Shown: piece by piece, positions 26,171 to 34,305 of the stretch
Layout: every line of letters starts with the position of its first letter
Numbering within the stretch: position 1 is the first letter of the stretch
Source: Halobacillus alkaliphilus
GTDB taxonomy: Bacteria > Bacillota > Bacilli > Bacillales > Halobacillaceae
Length of the DNA stretch: 38,432 bases
NCBI RefSeq assembly: GCF_900113125.1
Contig: NZ_FOOG01000037.1
Coordinates: 1 to 38,432, forward strand
Direction: 5' to 3'
The notes under the pieces: generated by a model
Databases searched by the model: none
What the model saw: only the letters and a program-made list of their open reading frames with translations
What the model was told of the DNA's origin: nothing
Program-made: the position numbers and the translations under genes

Positions 26171-26482
26171 AGCTCGCGATACAGGAAGACTCAGTTTCGA
26201 GATAAAATTGGGTCCGTTACTCTAAGTGGAAGAGGGATGGTGGGGAAATAACTCGTCTTGTTCCATCACCCAGAAACTCGAGACATAAGCCGTTCATCAA
26301 CGGACGGAAAGACCACCGTCCTTTTGATGCTCGGCTTATGCTGGTCGTGTTTTTCGGGGCGATTCCACATTTGAACACTTTCCTATGGCCCTTCGTCGTA
26401 CAGGGGCGGAAAGCGAATCGTCCCCCGGAGGACCTTTCTTGTAAATCAATATCTCGAAACTGAGTCATACTCAATCCGTCCT
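26171..26482. repeat. Intergenic repeat copy 7 (312 bp, both ends)
   Basis: The left end at 26171-26204 reads AGCTCGCG...GACTCAGTTTCGAGATA. The right end, reversed, is AGGACGGA...GACTCAGTTTCGAGATAT, ending at 26482. Sub-terminal 26210-26265 is the inverted 56-bp block of copy 5. CGGAGGACCTT near the right end is shared with copy 3. The interior includes GGCGGAAAGCGAATCG, resembling the GC-rich block of copies 1, 2 and 8, and a long hairpin. An apparent 85-codon reverse frame inside it is accidental. Confidence 0.9.
26284..26340. repeat. Long hairpin inside repeat copy 7
   Basis: CATAAGCCG (26284-26292) pairs with CGGCTTATG (26332-26340). CATCAA and GGACGG pair inside with TTTGATG and CCGTCC. 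Only small internal loops interrupt the 57-nt structure. Confidence 0.8.
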
Positions 26483-26706
26483 GATAGCAAAAGATACATT
26501 TTATGAATAATTAACTATGCGTCTAATAGAGTCTTTTGTAAAATTAAAGGCAGGTTGCCGGTGACGCATTGTTTTCCTGAAAACTTTTCTCTTCACAGGC
26601 ATAAAATTGAATCTTCCAATAGAACGGATTATTAATGAAGTGAATGAATCTTTGATTACGGAAGCAACGTTTAATCTAGTGTACGGTTTAAAAGGTGGAT
26701 GTCCGC
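26483..26706 (+). other. Spacer before the MFS gene
   Basis: About 220 bp with no convincing gene. A 42-codon frame ahead of the MFS start (from TTG 26607) has no ribosome site and no similarity I know. A possible promoter, TTGAAT then 17 bp to TATTAA (about 26607-26635), is weak. Confidence 0.35.
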
Positions 26707-28182
26707 ATGACAAAGGAAAAGAGAAGAAATCGTGGTCTCGTATTAGCTTCCATTATGATGGCGATGTTTCTGGCTGCTATCGAAGCAACGATCGTGTCGA
26801 CAGCCATGCCGAGCATTGTGGCTGATCTCGGGGGATTTAGTTTATACAGCTGGGTATTTTCAGCTTATTTATTAACAAATGCTGCGACAGTATTATTGTT
26901 TGGACGCTTATCTGATATATTTGGCCGAAAACCGATTTTTATGATGGGAATCAGCTTATTTTTAATTGGCGCGGTAACCTCTGCGCTTTCTCCTTCGATG
27001 GAAGTATTAATCGTGGCCAGACTAATTCAGGGGTTCGGGGCCGGAGCCTTAATGCCAATAGCAACAACGATCGTCGGGGATATTTACACAAAGGAAGAAC
27101 GAGCGAAAATCCAAGGTTACCTGACCAGTGTGTGGGGGATTTCAGCAGTGACAGGTCCAGCTCTGGGCGGATTTTTTGTAGATGTACTCAGCTGGCCGTA
27201 TGTTTTTTGGATGAACGTTCCTCTCGGCCTGTTGGCTTTAATTGGTGTCATTTTTTTCTTCCATGAAGATGTTTCTGAAGAAAAAAGACCGATTGATGTG
27301 GCTGGTTCTTTCTGGGTGGTCATTACGATCAGTACACTCATGATTATTCTTGTTGAGGGAGGAGTAGGCATCCCCTGGAAATCATGGGTTATGTTCGCTT
27401 TATCAATTGCCTCTATTACCAGTTTTACTATTTTCTACCTTGTGGAAAGAAAAGCACGCGAGCCGATGATGCCTTTTCATATTTGGAAGTACCAGTCCAT
27501 CCGCTATGCGAATTTAACCTCCCTGACGACAGGTATGATTCTTATGGGAGTTACTAGTTACCTTCCTGCGTTTGTACAGGGAGTTATGGAGCAGTCAGCT
27601 ACTGTGGCAGGTTTCACCTTGACGGCTATGTCGATCGGCTGGCCTATTGCTTCCACCCTTGCCGGACGGCTTGTGCTCAGAATAGGCTTCCGTCCGACTT
27701 CGATCCTCGGCGGAGTATCTCTCATTATAGGTGCTTCATTATTTTCAGTATTAACGCCTGATAAAGGTCCATTATTCGCTGCAATTGGTTCTCTGTTCAT
27801 TGGAATAGGCATGGGGCTCTCATCAACTTCCTTTATCGTCTCTATTCAAAACACGGTAGATTGGAAGACAAGAGGCATAGCGACAGCAACGAACATGTTT
27901 ATGCGGACTATAGGCAGTGCGATTGGTGCTGCTTTGCTCGGAGGCCTGTTGAACAGCCGGATTAATGCAGCGATTGAGCAGTCGGGTTTATCTGATCAAT
28001 TTACAGTAGATTCCACGAATTTACTTTTACGGGAAAGCGGGAGGAATGAGTTAGGCAAACGAGCCCTGGAAGTGTTACAATCAGGACTAACTTCAGGACT
28101 GCATGTGGTATATATAGGAATACTCATACTGGCAGTCATCAGTTTTATATTAATTTTGCGACTTCCAAAAAAAGAAATTTGA
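26707..28182 (+). CDS. DHA2-family MFS drug/proton antiporter, 14 spans
   Basis: 491 residues. Motif D1/start RNRGLVLASIMMAMFLAAIEATIVSTAMPSIVADLGG, motif A GRLSDIFGRKPIF near 63-75, and motif C-like GPALGGFFVDVLSWPYVFWMNVPLG are those of the EmrB/QacA branch of proton-coupled multidrug exporters. About 14 hydrophobic spans are present. The start ATG 26707 has AAAGGTGG 8 nt upstream; the GTG at 26695 would overlap it. It stands where the B. subtilis map has ykuM-P genes. Substrate unknown. Confidence 0.88.
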   Translation: MTKEKRRNRGLVLASIMMAMFLAAIEATIVSTAMPSIVADLGGFSLYSWVFSAYLLTNAATVLLFGRLSDIFGRKPIFMMGISLFLIGAVTSALSPSMEVLIVARLIQGFGAGALMPIATTIVGDIYTKEERAKIQGYLTSVWGISAVTGPALGGFFVDVLSWPYVFWMNVPLGLLALIGVIFFFHEDVSEEKRPIDVAGSFWVVITISTLMIILVEGGVGIPWKSWVMFALSIASITSFTIFYLVERKAREPMMPFHIWKYQSIRYANLTSLTTGMILMGVTSYLPAFVQGVMEQSATVAGFTLTAMSIGWPIASTLAGRLVLRIGFRPTSILGGVSLIIGASLFSVLTPDKGPLFAAIGSLFIGIGMGLSSTSFIVSIQNTVDWKTRGIATATNMFMRTIGSAIGAALLGGLLNSRINAAIEQSGLSDQFTVDSTNLLLRESGRNELGKRALEVLQSGLTSGLHVVYIGILILAVISFILILRLPKKEI

Positions 28183-28245
28183 TATCATCCTTACTGCTTT
28201 GATAAAGTAAAGGGTGAAAGAATTACATAAAAGGAGGAGTTTAAC

Positions 28246-28965
28246 TTGAATCAAATGGATGCTAATGAAATTATTTCATTTATTTCAAACAGTGAAAAAT
28301 CTACACCAGTTAAAGTATATGTAAAGGGTGACCAGCTTGAGAGTCTGGATTTTGGAGAACAAGTGCAAGACTTTGTTTCTGGACAATCCGGAGTCATATT
28401 CGGGGAGTGGAAAGTGATTCAGCCTCTTCTTGAAAAATACAGTAGTGAAATTAAGGATTATGTCATTGAAAATGACCGTAGAAATTCAGCTATTCCGCTT
28501 CTTGATCTGAAAAAAGTGAACGCGCGTATTGAACCAGGAGCAGTTATCCGTGACCAAGTAGAAATTGGAGACGGAGCCGTGATCATGCTTGGTGCTATGA
28601 TTAATATCGGATCTGTTGTAGGAGAAGGCACCATGATTGATATGAATGTCGTTCTTGGAGGCCGTGCTACGGTAGGGAAGAATTGTCACATCGGAGCCGG
28701 TGCCGTACTAGCTGGAGTTATTGAGCCACCTTCTGCAAGTCCTGTTGTAGTGGAGGATGGCGTAGTTATCGGAGCAAATGCTGTTATTCTTGAAGGTGTC
28801 ACGGTCGGTGAAGGTGCTGTTGTAGCTGCCGGCTCAATCGTTACCGCCGATGTAGAACCTAATACTCTTGTAGCGGGAACACCAGCTAAGAAAATTAAAG
28901 ATATCGATGACCAGACAAAATCGAAAACAGAAATTAAACAAGAACTTCGTAAATTAGATCAATAA
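28246..28965 (+). CDS. dapH: Tetrahydrodipicolinate N-acetyltransferase DapH
   Basis: 239 residues. A small N-terminal domain (about 1-90) is followed by a left-handed beta-helix of hexapeptide repeats (about 95-210): [40 protein letters not shown], with acyl-CoA loop [22 protein letters not shown]. It acetylates tetrahydrodipicolinate in the acetylated branch of diaminopimelate/lysine synthesis. Counterpart of YkuQ. TTG start at 28246 with AAGGAGGAG upstream; ATG 28255 is less well placed. 55 bp ahead of dapL with a hairpin between. Confidence 0.94.
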   Translation: MNQMDANEIISFISNSEKSTPVKVYVKGDQLESLDFGEQVQDFVSGQSGVIFGEWKVIQPLLEKYSSEIKDYVIENDRRNSAIPLLDLKKVNARIEPGAVIRDQVEIGDGAVIMLGAMINIGSVVGEGTMIDMNVVLGGRATVGKNCHIGAGAVLAGVIEPPSASPVVVEDGVVIGANAVILEGVTVGEGAVVAAGSIVTADVEPNTLVAGTPAKKIKDIDDQTKSKTEIKQELRKLDQ

Positions 28966-28974
28966 GTACGAATG

Positions 28975-29004
28975 AGGCCTTGCTGAAGCAGCAAGGCCTT
29001 TCTT
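28975..29004 (+). terminator. Hairpin between dapH and dapL
   Basis: AGGCCTTGCTG/CAGCAAGGCCT (28975-28985 with 28989-28999) is a perfect 11-bp stem with a 3-nt loop followed by TTCTT. It may attenuate transcription or guard the dapH message; full termination is doubtful since dapL follows at once. Confidence 0.65.
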
Positions 29005-29020
29005 ATAAGGAGGGTACCCC

Positions 29021-30136
29021 GTGGAACTAGAACAATTAATTGAAGTAAGACGAAATCTTCATCAGATCCCTGAACTTGGTTTTCAAGAGGAAAAAACGCA
29101 GAACTTCTTATTGAATTACATCAAACAGCTCCCTCAGGAGGCTCTGACCGTTGAAACATGGAAGACCGGCATATTTGTCAAAGTAGAAGGAAAGATTGGT
29201 AAGAAAACGATTGGCTATCGTGCAGACATTGATGGTTTACCTTTAAATGAAGAAACAGGCTTCGACTTCCGTTCTGTCCATGAAGGAAGGATGCACGCCT
29301 GCGGTCATGATTTTCATATGACGATTGCTTTAGGCGCCTTGACGAGGCTCGCTTCAGAGCCAGCAGATCACAATGTGGTATTTTTATTCCAACCGGCAGA
29401 AGAAGGTCCGGGAGGGGCAGAACCTATGCTTCAGGCTGATTTTCTAACACAGTATAAACCTGACACCATATTTGCGTTGCACATTGCTCCGGAGCTCCCG
29501 GTAGGATCGGTATCAACAAAACCCGGACTGCTTTTTGCGAATACTAGTGAATTATTTATTGACTTCAAAGGCACAGGTGGCCATGCAGCTTTTCCTCATA
29601 TGGCGAAGGATATGGTCGTTGCAGGCAGTACATTTGTCACTCATCTACAGCAAATCGTTGCCCGTCGAGTTGACCCGCTCGACAGCGCGGTTATAACTAT
29701 AGGTAAAATGGAAGCGGGAACCGTACAAAATATTATTGCCCAGGAAGCGAGACTGGAGGGAACGATCCGCACTCTGACACCAGAATCGATGGATCAGGTG
29801 AAAGCTGAAATTGAAAAACTGGCCAGAGGGTTTGAAATAAGCAACGACTGCCACATTTCTATTCAATACGGATCGAATTACTATCAGGTCTATAATGATA
29901 CAGAAGCTGTCCAGGGCTTCAGACATACAGTAAACAGCTCTTCTTACGATTTTCAAGACGCGAACATGGCTATGACAGGAGAAGACTTCGGATACATGCT
30001 GAAGGAAATTCCAGGTTTTATGTTTTGGCTTGGAGTGGATTCTAAAGCCGGGCTGCATCAATCAAAATTAAATCCGAAAGAAGAGGCTCTCCTTGTAGGA
30101 GTGAACCTGGTGGAGAGTCATATTAGAAACGTGTAA
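29021..30136 (+). CDS. dapL: N-acetyldiaminopimelate deacetylase
   Basis: 371 residues, M20 metallopeptidase family. Metal and catalytic motifs: [16 protein letters not shown] at 65-80, [10 protein letters not shown] at 91-100, [10 protein letters not shown] at 127-136, and C-terminal [10 protein letters not shown]. The dimerisation insert [11 protein letters not shown] lies near 185-195. It removes the acetyl group from N-acetyl-LL-diaminopimelate, completing the branch begun by DapH. It is the YkuR counterpart; some databases reserve dapL for an unrelated aminotransferase. GTG start at 29021 with AAGGAGGGTACCCC. Confidence 0.92.
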   Translation: MELEQLIEVRRNLHQIPELGFQEEKTQNFLLNYIKQLPQEALTVETWKTGIFVKVEGKIGKKTIGYRADIDGLPLNEETGFDFRSVHEGRMHACGHDFHMTIALGALTRLASEPADHNVVFLFQPAEEGPGGAEPMLQADFLTQYKPDTIFALHIAPELPVGSVSTKPGLLFANTSELFIDFKGTGGHAAFPHMAKDMVVAGSTFVTHLQQIVARRVDPLDSAVITIGKMEAGTVQNIIAQEARLEGTIRTLTPESMDQVKAEIEKLARGFEISNDCHISIQYGSNYYQVYNDTEAVQGFRHTVNSSSYDFQDANMAMTGEDFGYMLKEIPGFMFWLGVDSKAGLHQSKLNPKEEALLVGVNLVESHIRNV

Positions 30137-30217
30137 AGGAAATGGATGCATACCCATCTGCCTTCAGTAAACAATAATAGATGGTTGTTAAAACAAGGCA
30201 GGGAGAGGTGGATGGTA

Positions 30218-30460
30218 ATGAAAAGAATAGGTATTGAAGAGAATCTAAGTGATATACGTTCCGCTCTTCAGCAAAAAGGGTATGAGTTGGTTGAGATGAA
30301 AAAACAGGAGGATGCGGCGAGCTGTGACTGCTGTGTTATTTCCGGGCAGGACCGCAACGTAATGGGAATCATGGATGCCGAGACTAAAGCTTCTGTCATC
30401 GATGCTCATGGGAAAACTGCGGATGAAGTTTGTCAGGAAGTTGATGCTCGTTTCTCCTAA
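30218..30460 (+). CDS. ykuS: UPF0180 family protein YkuS
   Basis: 80 residues, MKRIGIEENLSDIRSALQQKGYELVEMK, then a central cysteine cluster SCDCCVISGQDRNVMGI and KTADEVCQEVDARFS. Size and sequence pattern match YkuS of B. subtilis, which also follows the dap genes. Function unknown. ATG 30218 is favoured over 30212 because GAGGTG then lies 7 nt away. A small perfect hairpin (TGGAGGT/ACCTCCA, 30469-30486) without a T run separates it from the next gene. Confidence 0.88.
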   Translation: MKRIGIEENLSDIRSALQQKGYELVEMKKQEDAASCDCCVISGQDRNVMGIMDAETKASVIDAHGKTADEVCQEVDARFS

Positions 30461-30512
30461 GAAACAGATGGAGGTTTTTACCTCCAGTACATAGAACAGG
30501 GAGAGTTGCATT

Positions 30513-31802
30513 ATGGAATCGACGTTGAAACTATTAGCCGTAGCTGTTTTGATCATCCTCACAGCTTTTTTTGTGGCCAGCGAATTTGCGATTGTAAAAG
30601 TCAGGAAAACGCGTGTAGAAGCAAAAGCTGCAGAAGGAAATAAAAAAGCGAAAAGTTCCTTGCGCGTGCTGAACAATCTGGATTATTATTTGTCAGCCTG
30701 TCAGCTGGGTATTACGATTACCGCTTTAGGACTCGGGTGGCTTGGAGAGCCCACGCTTGTGATTCTGCTCGATCCTCTAATCGGTAATTTCAATTTACCA
30801 TCCGGGATCACTCATACGATTTCCTTTGCTATATCTTTCTTCATTATTACATTTTTGCATGTAGTGCTCGGTGAACTTGCCCCTAAAACCGTAGCGATTC
30901 AAAAAGCGGAATCCATCACACTTCTTCTTGCCAGACCTTTGATGCTGTACAGTAAACTTATGTATCCATTTATTTGGCTGCTTAATGGCTCTGCCAATGT
31001 GCTGGTTCGTCTGTTTGGTTTCCAGACGGCTAACGAGTCAGAGGAAGTCCATTCAGAAGATGAATTGAGGCACATTTTAACGCAAAGCTATCAAAAAGGA
31101 GAGATCAACCGGTCCGAGTACACCTACGTGGATCGGATTTTTGAATTCGATAACCGGACGGCGAAAGAAATAATGATTCCACGGACAGAAATGGCTGTGA
31201 TTGATATCAATCATTCCTTGAAGAGTATTTTGCGAGCGATGAAACATGAGCGGTACACACGTTATCCAGTAGTAGATGGAGATAAGGACCAGGTGATTGG
31301 CCTTATTCATATGAAAGAATTCTTTTATGAGGATGTCGAAGAACAGGATTCGATCCATTCTTTCATACGTCCAGTTATGAAAGTGTTTGAAAATGTACCG
31401 ATTCATGATCTGCTTGTGAAAATGCAGAAGGATCGCACCCATATGGTCGTACTGATGGATGAATATGGCGGTACGTCCGGCATTGTAACCGTAGAGGATA
31501 TTCTCGAAGAAATCGTGGGGGAGATTCGGGATGAATTTGATCATGAAGAAGAGCGGGAAATTAAGCGTCTGAAAAATGGACACTTCCTTCTGGAAGGGAA
31601 AACATCCATTCAGGATATCAATGAGTTCTTTGAATTAAATTTAGACCATGAAGATATTGATACGATTTCCGGCTGGATTTATACCCGAGATTATGAGGCC
31701 AAGGAAGGAACTATTGTAGCTCAAGATAAATTACAGTTTAAAATCGTGGATATGGAAGACGGACAAATTAAAAAAGTGGAAGCATGGGAAGATACCCAAT
31801 AA
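30513..31802 (+). CDS. CNNM-CBS-CorC_HlyC membrane protein (hemolysin C / MpfA family)
   Basis: 429 residues. A CNNM transmembrane domain (about 1-185; [49 protein letters not shown]) is followed by a CBS pair (about 205-335; [43 protein letters not shown]) and a CorC_HlyC domain (about 345-425). Relatives export Mg2+ (MpfA of S. aureus, YhdP of B. subtilis). The hemolysin name is historical. GGGAGAG lies upstream of the ATG, 50 bp after ykuS. Not in the B. subtilis version of this region as I remember it. Confidence 0.9.
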   Translation: MESTLKLLAVAVLIILTAFFVASEFAIVKVRKTRVEAKAAEGNKKAKSSLRVLNNLDYYLSACQLGITITALGLGWLGEPTLVILLDPLIGNFNLPSGITHTISFAISFFIITFLHVVLGELAPKTVAIQKAESITLLLARPLMLYSKLMYPFIWLLNGSANVLVRLFGFQTANESEEVHSEDELRHILTQSYQKGEINRSEYTYVDRIFEFDNRTAKEIMIPRTEMAVIDINHSLKSILRAMKHERYTRYPVVDGDKDQVIGLIHMKEFFYEDVEEQDSIHSFIRPVMKVFENVPIHDLLVKMQKDRTHMVVLMDEYGGTSGIVTVEDILEEIVGEIRDEFDHEEEREIKRLKNGHFLLEGKTSIQDINEFFELNLDHEDIDTISGWIYTRDYEAKEGTIVAQDKLQFKIVDMEDGQIKKVEAWEDTQ

Positions 31803-31835
31803 AAATAGCCCGGGTTTCCCCGGGCCGGTTTTAGA

Positions 31836-31861
31836 GAGAGCGATTAATCGTTCTCTTTTTT
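31836..31861 (+). terminator. Terminator of the CNNM gene, overlapping the mscS 3' end
   Basis: GAGAGCGA/TCGTTCTC with loop TTAA and a run of T on the forward strand. A second hairpin, GCCCGGG/CCCGGGC (31808-31825), precedes it. The mscS stop codon (31844-31846) lies in the loop region. Confidence 0.8.
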
Positions 31862-32689
31862 CGTTACATATACTTGATGCGGATAAGGAATTTCTATACC
31901 GGCTTGATCGAGAGCTTCTTTCATGGCTTTCCTCAAGTCTCTCTCTACAGCCCACTGTTCCATGTTTTCCGTTTTTCCTAATATGCGGATGACCACATCG
32001 GAAGAACCCAGGCTTTGAACGCCAAGAACACTTGGACCTTCTTTAAACCGCTCATCCATGGCGAATTCGTCAGCTACTTCTTTTAGCACAGTCATGGCCT
32101 GATCAATGTTCTCATCATAACCAATACCGATATCCACCAGTGCACGCATGTTTCCGCGGGAGTGATTGGCTACGCCTGAAATGTTCCGGTTGGGGATAAA
32201 ATTCAGTGTCCCATCGAAACTACGAAGCAGCGTGGTACGTATTCCTACTTCCTCAACCACTCCGTCATATCCACCAGCCGTTACATAATCTCCAACTTCA
32301 ACCTGGCGCTCTGACAATATGAAAAAGCCTGTCACCACATCGGAAACCAGCCCTTGAGCACCAAACCCAATCGCAAGACCCACAATTCCGGCTCCAGCGA
32401 GCAGCGGTCCGATTTCGATCGTAAGCGCACTTAACAGCATGACGATGAAAATAAAAGTAAGGGAATAGGAAAAAATATTAATAGCCAGTTTTTCAAGCGT
32501 CTGACTCCGTCCATTTGATAATTTCCGCTGATTGCTCATCCGTTTCATTGCCGCGCCAATAGCTTTTTTACCAAGCGGCTTCACAATAGCAAAGGCAATA
32601 AGTAAAAGGAGTATCTTCAGCCCTCCGGTGATGATATTCTCCACGACAACGGAAGGATTGAATTTAAAACCTTCTTCAAATATATTCAT
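31844..32689 (-). CDS. ykuT: Small-conductance mechanosensitive channel, MscS family (YkuT)
   Basis: 281 residues. Three N-terminal spans; the third is the glycine/alanine-rich pore helix AGAGIVGLAIGFGAQGLVSDVVTGFFILSERQVEVGDYV (about 94-134). A cytosolic beta and alpha/beta vestibule follows. It opens on hypo-osmotic shock to release solutes, useful for a salt-adapted cell. Corresponds to YkuT and keeps its B. subtilis place between ykuS and ykuU. ATG 32689 with AAAGGAGTCGTAAA. Confidence 0.92.
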   Translation of the reverse strand: MNIFEEGFKFNPSVVVENIITGGLKILLLLIAFAIVKPLGKKAIGAAMKRMSNQRKLSNGRSQTLEKLAINIFSYSLTFIFIVMLLSALTIEIGPLLAGAGIVGLAIGFGAQGLVSDVVTGFFILSERQVEVGDYVTAGGYDGVVEEVGIRTTLLRSFDGTLNFIPNRNISGVANHSRGNMRALVDIGIGYDENIDQAMTVLKEVADEFAMDERFKEGPSVLGVQSLGSSDVVIRILGKTENMEQWAVERDLRKAMKEALDQAGIEIPYPHQVYVTKKEND

Positions 32690-32926
32690 TTTACGACTCC
32701 TTTCTCCAAAAACTTACTAGGGTTCCTATATAGGATATCGGAAAGTCCAGAATCATTTCAATTATTATTTCGTTTTTAAATGATTGGTTGGGATTTTAAT
32801 GGGGGATGGGCGTATAGTTTTACTTTTCCCATCAACTATTGTTTAATGAGAAACGTAGTGGTACATACTATTGGTAAGAAAAAGTGTAAGTCATTCGAGG
32901 ACAATAGATTAAATTAATTATTAGTT

Positions 32927-32959
32927 AACATTGACTATAATTAGTGTTCTCGTTATACT
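32927..32959 (+). promoter_or_regulatory. SigA promoter of ykuU with overlapping quasi-palindrome
   Basis: TTGACT (32931-32936), 17 bp, TATACT (32954-32959) is a near-consensus promoter, about 50 bp before the ATG. The quasi-palindrome 32927-32948, AACATTGACTA/TAATTAGTGTT, covers the -35 and spacer and could be an operator. A match to the PerR box (TTATAATnATTATAA) is only about 8 of 15 at TGACTATAATTAGTG, so PerR control is unproven. The 230 bp between it and mscS hold no gene. Confidence 0.6.
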
Positions 32960-33011
32960 GAATGTTGTGAAAAAATAACGAAATTTTCAAATTATTTTCG
33001 GAGGGATTCAA

Positions 33012-33554
33012 ATGGCAGATCGTATGGTAGCCAAGCAAGCACCACGCTTTGAAATGGATGCAGTACTTCCAAACAAAGAATTCGGTAAAGTTTCACTGGA
33101 AGAGAACATGAAGAACGACAAATGGACAGTCCTTTTCTTCTACCCTATGGACTTCACATTTGTATGCCCTACAGAAATTACAGCTCTATCCGATCGTTTC
33201 GATGAATTCGAAGATCTGGATGCAGAAGTAATCGGGGTATCTACAGATACCATTCACACCCACCTTGCGTGGATCAATACTTCCCGCGAAGATAATGGTC
33301 TTGGTGACCTTGAATATCATTTAGCGGCAGATACCAATCATCAGGTATCTAAAGACTACGGTGTACTGATTGAAGAAGAAGGTGTTGCTCTACGTGGCCT
33401 GTTCATCATCAGTCCTGAAGGTGAACTGCAGTACCAAGTGGTTAACCACAATAATATCGGGCGTGATGTAGACGAAACACTTCGAGTCCTGCAGGCACTT
33501 CAAACCGGCGGACTATGCCCGGCTAACTGGAAGCCAGGTCAAGAAACTCTATAA
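33012..33554 (+). CDS. ykuU: Typical 2-Cys peroxiredoxin YkuU
   Basis: 180 residues, AhpC/TSA family. Peroxidatic Cys52 in DFTFVCPTE and resolving Cys169 in GGLCPANWKPG are both present, so it is a typical 2-Cys dimer of the Prx1/AhpC group that reduces H2O2 and organic peroxides with thioredoxin-type donors. Counterpart of YkuU. CGGAGGGATTCAA precedes the ATG. The next gene encodes a thioredoxin-like protein that may be its reductant, the two being split by a hairpin. Confidence 0.93.
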   Translation: MADRMVAKQAPRFEMDAVLPNKEFGKVSLEENMKNDKWTVLFFYPMDFTFVCPTEITALSDRFDEFEDLDAEVIGVSTDTIHTHLAWINTSREDNGLGDLEYHLAADTNHQVSKDYGVLIEEEGVALRGLFIISPEGELQYQVVNHNNIGRDVDETLRVLQALQTGGLCPANWKPGQETL

Positions 33555-33582
33555 GTTCCCTTTACTAAATGAACGAAAGATT

Positions 33583-33615
33583 AAGGGTCTAACATGTCAG
33601 GTGTTAGACCCTTTT
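33583..33615 (+). terminator. Hairpin between ykuU and ykuV
   Basis: A perfect 11-bp stem AAGGGTCTAAC/GTTAGACCCTT with 9-nt loop and a short T run (TTTT). It could act as a leaky terminator, giving more ykuU than ykuV message. Confidence 0.75.
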
Positions 33616-33647
33616 CCATCCTAAAGAAAGAAGAGGAGGATTTAAAT

Positions 33648-34100
33648 ATGCGTTTAAGAACACCAATGCCAGAATTGCCAGAAGCAACGACATGGTATAA
33701 TAGCGAACCATTAACGAAAGAGGATTTAATCGGGAACAAACCGACGTTAATTCACTTTTGGTCAGTCAGCTGCGGACTATGTAAAGAAGCGATGCCCAAT
33801 GTTAATGAATTCCGTGATGAGTATAGTAATGATTTAAACGTTATTGCTGTTCATATGCCGCGTTCAGAAAAAGATCTCGATTTAGATCAAATTCAGGAAG
33901 TAGCAAAAGAGCATGGCATTACTCAGCCGATATACGTTGATAACCGCCACGCTCTTACTGACGCATTTGATAATCAGTACGTGCCCGCTTATTATGTATT
34001 TGATGAAGAAGGAAATCTCCGTCACTTTCAAGCTGGAGGCGGCGGAATGAAAATGCTTCGTAAACGTGTGAACCGCGTTCTTGGGCTTAACCAGAAATAA
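33648..34100 (+). CDS. ykuV: Thioredoxin-like thiol-disulfide oxidoreductase YkuV
   Basis: 150 residues, TlpA/AhpC-like thioredoxin fold without a signal peptide. The redox centre is Cys42-Gly-Leu-Cys45 in FWSVSCGLCKEAMP, and the cis-proline region is YVPAYYVFDEEG. B. subtilis YkuV is a cytosolic thiol-disulfide oxidoreductase with a CxxC site, also downstream of ykuU. ATG 33648 is chosen for GAGGAGGATTTAAAT; the frame before it overlaps the hairpin. It may reduce YkuU (inference). Confidence 0.9.
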   Translation: MRLRTPMPELPEATTWYNSEPLTKEDLIGNKPTLIHFWSVSCGLCKEAMPNVNEFRDEYSNDLNVIAVHMPRSEKDLDLDQIQEVAKEHGITQPIYVDNRHALTDAFDNQYVPAYYVFDEEGNLRHFQAGGGGMKMLRKRVNRVLGLNQK

Positions 34101-34111
34101 GGAATGACAAG

Positions 34112-34148
34112 AAAGCAATTCCCATATACCTATGGGGATTGCTTTTTT
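34112..34148 (+). terminator. Terminator of ykuV
   Basis: A 15-bp stem, AAAGCAATTCCCATA with TATGGGGATTGCTTT (one G-T pair), 4-nt loop and a T run. Confidence 0.88.
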
Positions 34149-34305
34149 TACGTTAGGGCAAGTTGTAAAGCTAATATGACCATTGTCACTGGCTGAATGA
34201 TTCAAACTGGCAGAAATTTTTAAAAATTGGGACGTAATGGTGGCATTTTATTTCGATACCCGATATATTTATAATTACGTTAAAAATATTTGGAGGAGGG
34301 GGATT

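Noticed and set aside
26217-26474. Reverse frame of 85 codons inside repeat copy 7
   Set aside because: It lies wholly within a non-coding repeat, has no ribosome site, and resembles no family.
26607-26825. Forward frame overlapping the MFS start
   Set aside because: The TTG start has no ribosome site and the second half is out-of-frame MFS sequence; no regulator-like pattern in the rest.
30469-30486. Terminator after ykuS
   Set aside because: The 7-bp hairpin TGGAGGT/ACCTCCA is perfect but followed by GTACATAG with no T run, so ending of transcription is unlikely.
32927-32948. PerR box at the ykuU promoter
   Set aside because: Only about half of the 15 consensus positions fit; kept as an unnamed operator candidate.
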